From Barnesiella sp. (GTDB taxonomy: Bacteria > Bacteroidota > Bacteroidia > Bacteroidales > Muribaculaceae), in contig JAAVFD010000023.1 of assembly GCA_014800945.1 (NCBI GenBank), forward strand, positions 84,795 through 148,794: a stretch of 64,000 bases of DNA. Direction: 5' to 3'. Below the pieces are notes generated by a model. The model saw only the letters and a program-made list of their open reading frames with translations. It was not told where the DNA came from and did no database searches. The position numbers and the translations under genes were made by a program. Shown piece after piece: positions 63,885 to 64,000 of this stretch. Within the stretch, counting starts at the first letter, position 1. Every line of letters begins with the position of its first letter.

Positions 63885-64000
63885 GGGTCAATGTAAAAAG
63901 GTGGTTGTTAAAATCAGGGCAAAGATAATTAACTTTGTGTCATGAAACAATGGCAAGTATTGAAAACGGTATTTCCGGAAGTCATCACGGAAAATTTTGA
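63885..64000 (+). mobile_element. Second ISAon1-like insertion sequence, left end, cut by the window
   Basis: GGGTCAATGTAAAAAGGTGGTTGTTAAAA repeats the left end of copy 1 with differences. A TAACTTTG promoter (63930-63937) and a related transposase start (ATG 63942, KQWQVLKTVFPEVITENF) follow. The two copies are tandem and diverged, so this is a related element rather than a simple duplication. Confidence 0.75.
63942..64000 (+). CDS. Transposase N-terminal region, partial (runs out of the window)
   Basis: The visible 19 codons match the first residues of the copy-1 protein (VFPEVITENF is identical). The rest lies outside the window. Confidence 0.75.
   Translation, partial: MKQWQVLKTVFPEVITENF

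Noticed and set aside
1..64000. CRISPR array or phage
   Set aside because: No regularly spaced repeats and no phage structural or integrase genes were found.

Overview
The window looks like a chromosomal segment of a Bacteroidales bacterium, probably a Muribaculaceae or close relative. Evidence seen: a PorU-type type IX secretion sortase, an RprX/RprY-like two-component pair, a Na+-pumping methylmalonyl-CoA decarboxylase operon, cysteine-lipoproteins with SC or AC lipoboxes, and many promoters matching the Bacteroidetes -7 box TAnnTTTG, usually without a clear Shine-Dalgarno sequence. The family-level assignment is inference.

Layout. 1-12.2 kb (+ strand): housekeeping genes (3' part of dnaB, a secreted cysteine-rich LRR protein, lepA, nhaA, rprX-rprY, porU). 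12.2-14.2 kb: a small accessory patch with two unknown minus-strand genes and a lipoprotein behind a structured leader RNA. 14.3-23.6 kb (- strand): surface-polysaccharide genes. rmlACDB makes dTDP-L-rhamnose; fdtA-fdtB-wzx would make a dTDP-3-amino-3,6-dideoxyhexose from the RmlB product and flip a lipid-linked glycan. Between them lies a frameshifted C10-protease-like lipoprotein with an outer-membrane barrel protein. 23.6-28.7 kb: etfB-etfA-acyl-CoA dehydrogenase, then a PurF-like protein with purL. 32.5-36.2 kb: fur-purA-DUF1015-PH-like gene. 36.2-40.1 kb: an aromatic amino acid operon (pheA, aminotransferase, DAHP synthase/chorismate mutase, tyrA) behind a Phe/Tyr leader-peptide attenuator. 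40.3-44.4 kb: valS-hisS. 44.5-47.4 kb: two tRNA-Pro genes around a GH2 beta-galactosidase. 48-52.7 kb: the mce-mmdA-oadG-bccP-oadB operon that turns methylmalonyl-CoA into propionyl-CoA while exporting sodium. 53-54.1 kb: DUF2752 and TM2 membrane proteins behind a second structured leader RNA. 54.6 kb: dnaK with a sigma-54-like promoter and an upstream inverted repeat. 56.6-64 kb: an accessory region with a zeta-like kinase toxin pair, a nucleotidyltransferase, an AbiEi/AbiEii pair, a standalone structured RNA, a lipoprotein and two tandem ISAon1/ISL3-like insertion sequences, the second cut by the window end.

The most notable non-coding signals are: (i) a complete transcription attenuator before pheA, with a short peptide carrying seven Phe/Tyr codons and mutually exclusive antiterminator and terminator helices; (ii) two related structured leaders near 13.5 kb and 54.0 kb, sharing a TTCTCGCA...TGCGAGAA long-range pairing that threads the loop of an AGGC/GCCT hairpin, with a compensating helix in between; (iii) a roughly 190-nt RNA near 61.3 kb whose terminal arm can pair over 12 bp with its own apical stem. 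All structure calls were made by eye and need folding and covariance tests.
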